A DNA stretch of 5,558 nt from Salibacteraceae bacterium (GTDB lineage Bacteria > Bacteroidota > Bacteroidia > Flavobacteriales_G > Salibacteraceae). The position numbers and the translations under genes are program-made. This document shows positions 4,899 to 5,558 of this stretch, in pieces. The notes beneath the pieces are model-generated. The model had not been told where the DNA came from. It did not search any database and saw only the letters and a program-made list of their open reading frames with translations. The stretch covers positions 1-5,558 of the forward strand of contig JALRDM010000364.1 of assembly GCA_023262195.1 (NCBI GenBank), in the 5' to 3' direction. Each line of letters starts with the position of its first letter. The stretch's first letter is position 1.

Positions 4899-5330
4899 AT
4901 GAGTCAAGTGGTTAGAATTCAAGATGTTAAGAATGATGGATTGCTTGTCAATCCCATCATTGACATGCTTAAATCGTATCAAGTATTCTGCTTTCGAGGT
5001 GATCTTGGTGCCGGTAAAACCACCTACATCAAATCTATTTGCCGGGAATTAGGAGTGAAAGATGAAATGTCAAGTCCGTCTTTTTCAATCGTCAATGAGT
5101 ATAAGACTGCGCATGGAGAAACCCTTTATCATTTTGATTTATACCGTTTGAAAAATGAAGCAGAGCTGATCGATATTGGCTGGTATGATTACCTAAATGA
5201 GGAAAGTTCCTTGTTCATTGAATGGCCCGACAAGGCCGAGAACGTAATGCCGGAAGATGCTGTGTACGTACAAATAGAAATTGAAGCAGATTCAACCCGA
5301 AAAATCACCATACAAAAACCTGAACCATGA
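4899..5330 (+). CDS. tsaE: tRNA threonylcarbamoyladenosine biosynthesis ATPase TsaE
   Basis: TsaE is the small P-loop ATPase that works with TsaB and TsaD to place N6-threonylcarbamoyl on A37 of ANN-decoding tRNAs in the cytoplasm. The 143 residues are a normal full length. Walker A is GDLGAGKTT (34-42). The switch-like motif is SSPSFSIVNEY (58-68), where most family members have SPTF, a conservative Thr-to-Ser change. HFDLYRL (78-84) and FIEWPDKA (106-113) are the other signature blocks. The start ATG at 4899 has no strong Shine-Dalgarno before it. The stop overlaps the ald start as ATGA. Upstream, TATTTTAG (4877-4884) is a one-mismatch -7 element without a clear -33 partner, so the promoter in the divergent spacer 4808-4898 is only suggested. 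Confidence 0.95.
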   Translation: MSQVVRIQDVKNDGLLVNPIIDMLKSYQVFCFRGDLGAGKTTYIKSICRELGVKDEMSSPSFSIVNEYKTAHGETLYHFDLYRLKNEAELIDIGWYDYLNEESSLFIEWPDKAENVMPEDAVYVQIEIEADSTRKITIQKPEP

Positions 5331-5558
5331 GCCTATCAAAAGAAGCCCAACGAGCGCTTTCTCAATCTGCAATGATTCTACCACAGGAGCAAATGCAGCC
5401 CGTGGGTCAAAAGCATAAAAAGTTGTTTATCGGAATCCCCAAGGAGATCTCTATGCAAGAGAATCGGGTTGCGATGGTTCCGGAGGCGGTGCAATTATTG
5501 GTGAATAACGGTCATCGAGTCAAACTTGAAACTGGTGCTGGAGAGGCCTCACATTTTT
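5327..5558 (+). CDS. ald: Alanine dehydrogenase, N-terminal part, cut by window edge
   Basis: The frame opens at an ATG at 5327 that shares four bases (ATGA) with the tsaE stop and stays open for 77 codons to the window end. Alanine dehydrogenase interconverts L-alanine with pyruvate and ammonia using NAD(H) in the cytoplasm. The conserved AlaDH/PNT N-terminal domain is seen from about residue 33: LFIGIPKE (33-40), ENRVAMVPEAV (45-55), where R47 is the likely pyruvate-binding arginine, LLVNNGH (57-63) and LETGAGE (67-73). Before it is a roughly 30-residue extension with LPQEQM (18-23), typical of the Bacteroidota version and absent from most other alanine dehydrogenases. The alpha subunit of NAD(P) transhydrogenase shares this domain and cannot be fully excluded from the N-terminus alone. 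Translational coupling to tsaE is likely. Confidence 0.88.
   Translation, partial: MSLSKEAQRALSQSAMILPQEQMQPVGQKHKKLFIGIPKEISMQENRVAMVPEAVQLLVNNGHRVKLETGAGEASHF

Overview
This window reads as ordinary chromosome from a member of the Bacteroidota, probably Flavobacteriales-like. The evidence is the tight parA-parB-DUF5683-dapB order, the long N-terminal form of alanine dehydrogenase next to tsaE, the lack of strong Shine-Dalgarno sequences, and a -7 promoter element of the TAnnTTTG type. The order and genus cannot be fixed from the sequence alone. No rRNA, tRNA, insertion sequence, phage gene or CRISPR array is visible. Coding density is high and there is no gene-free stretch longer than about 140 bases.

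Layout: positions 1-199 (minus) hold the N-terminal part of a Dps/ferritin-like mini-ferritin that runs off the left edge. A 141-base spacer (200-340) separates it from a compact minus-strand gene train read right to left: UPF0173 metallo-beta-lactamase-fold hydrolase (3415-4164), parA (2593-3411), parB (1692-2606), a DUF5683 envelope protein (1058-1654) and dapB (341-1054). The gaps are 3 bases, a 14-base overlap, 37 bases and 3 bases, so one operon is likely. A 130-base spacer (4165-4294) holds a small palindrome at its left end but no clear promoter. A GNAT acetyltransferase follows on the minus strand (4295-4807). A 91-base divergent spacer (4808-4898) then leads to the plus-strand pair tsaE (4899-5330) and ald (5327 to the right edge), which overlap by ATGA.

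How the genes fit together: ParA and ParB are the chromosome (origin) segregation pair. DapB supplies tetrahydrodipicolinate for lysine and diaminopimelate, and hence for peptidoglycan. DUF5683 is a predicted exported envelope protein of unknown function. Co-transcription would link segregation with wall growth, but this is inference. TsaE is the ATPase of the t6A tRNA-modification complex. Ald interconverts alanine and pyruvate. Dps stores iron and protects DNA in stress.

I did not find an obviously new multi-gene system. The most noteworthy items are non-coding: a perfect 20-base palindrome and a separate 17-base inverted repeat inside parB, in a window with no canonical parS; a 14-base palindrome over the start codon of the first gene of the par operon; two adjacent genes that appear to use TTG starts; and a hairpin whose arm is exactly the last sense codon plus stop codon of dapB.
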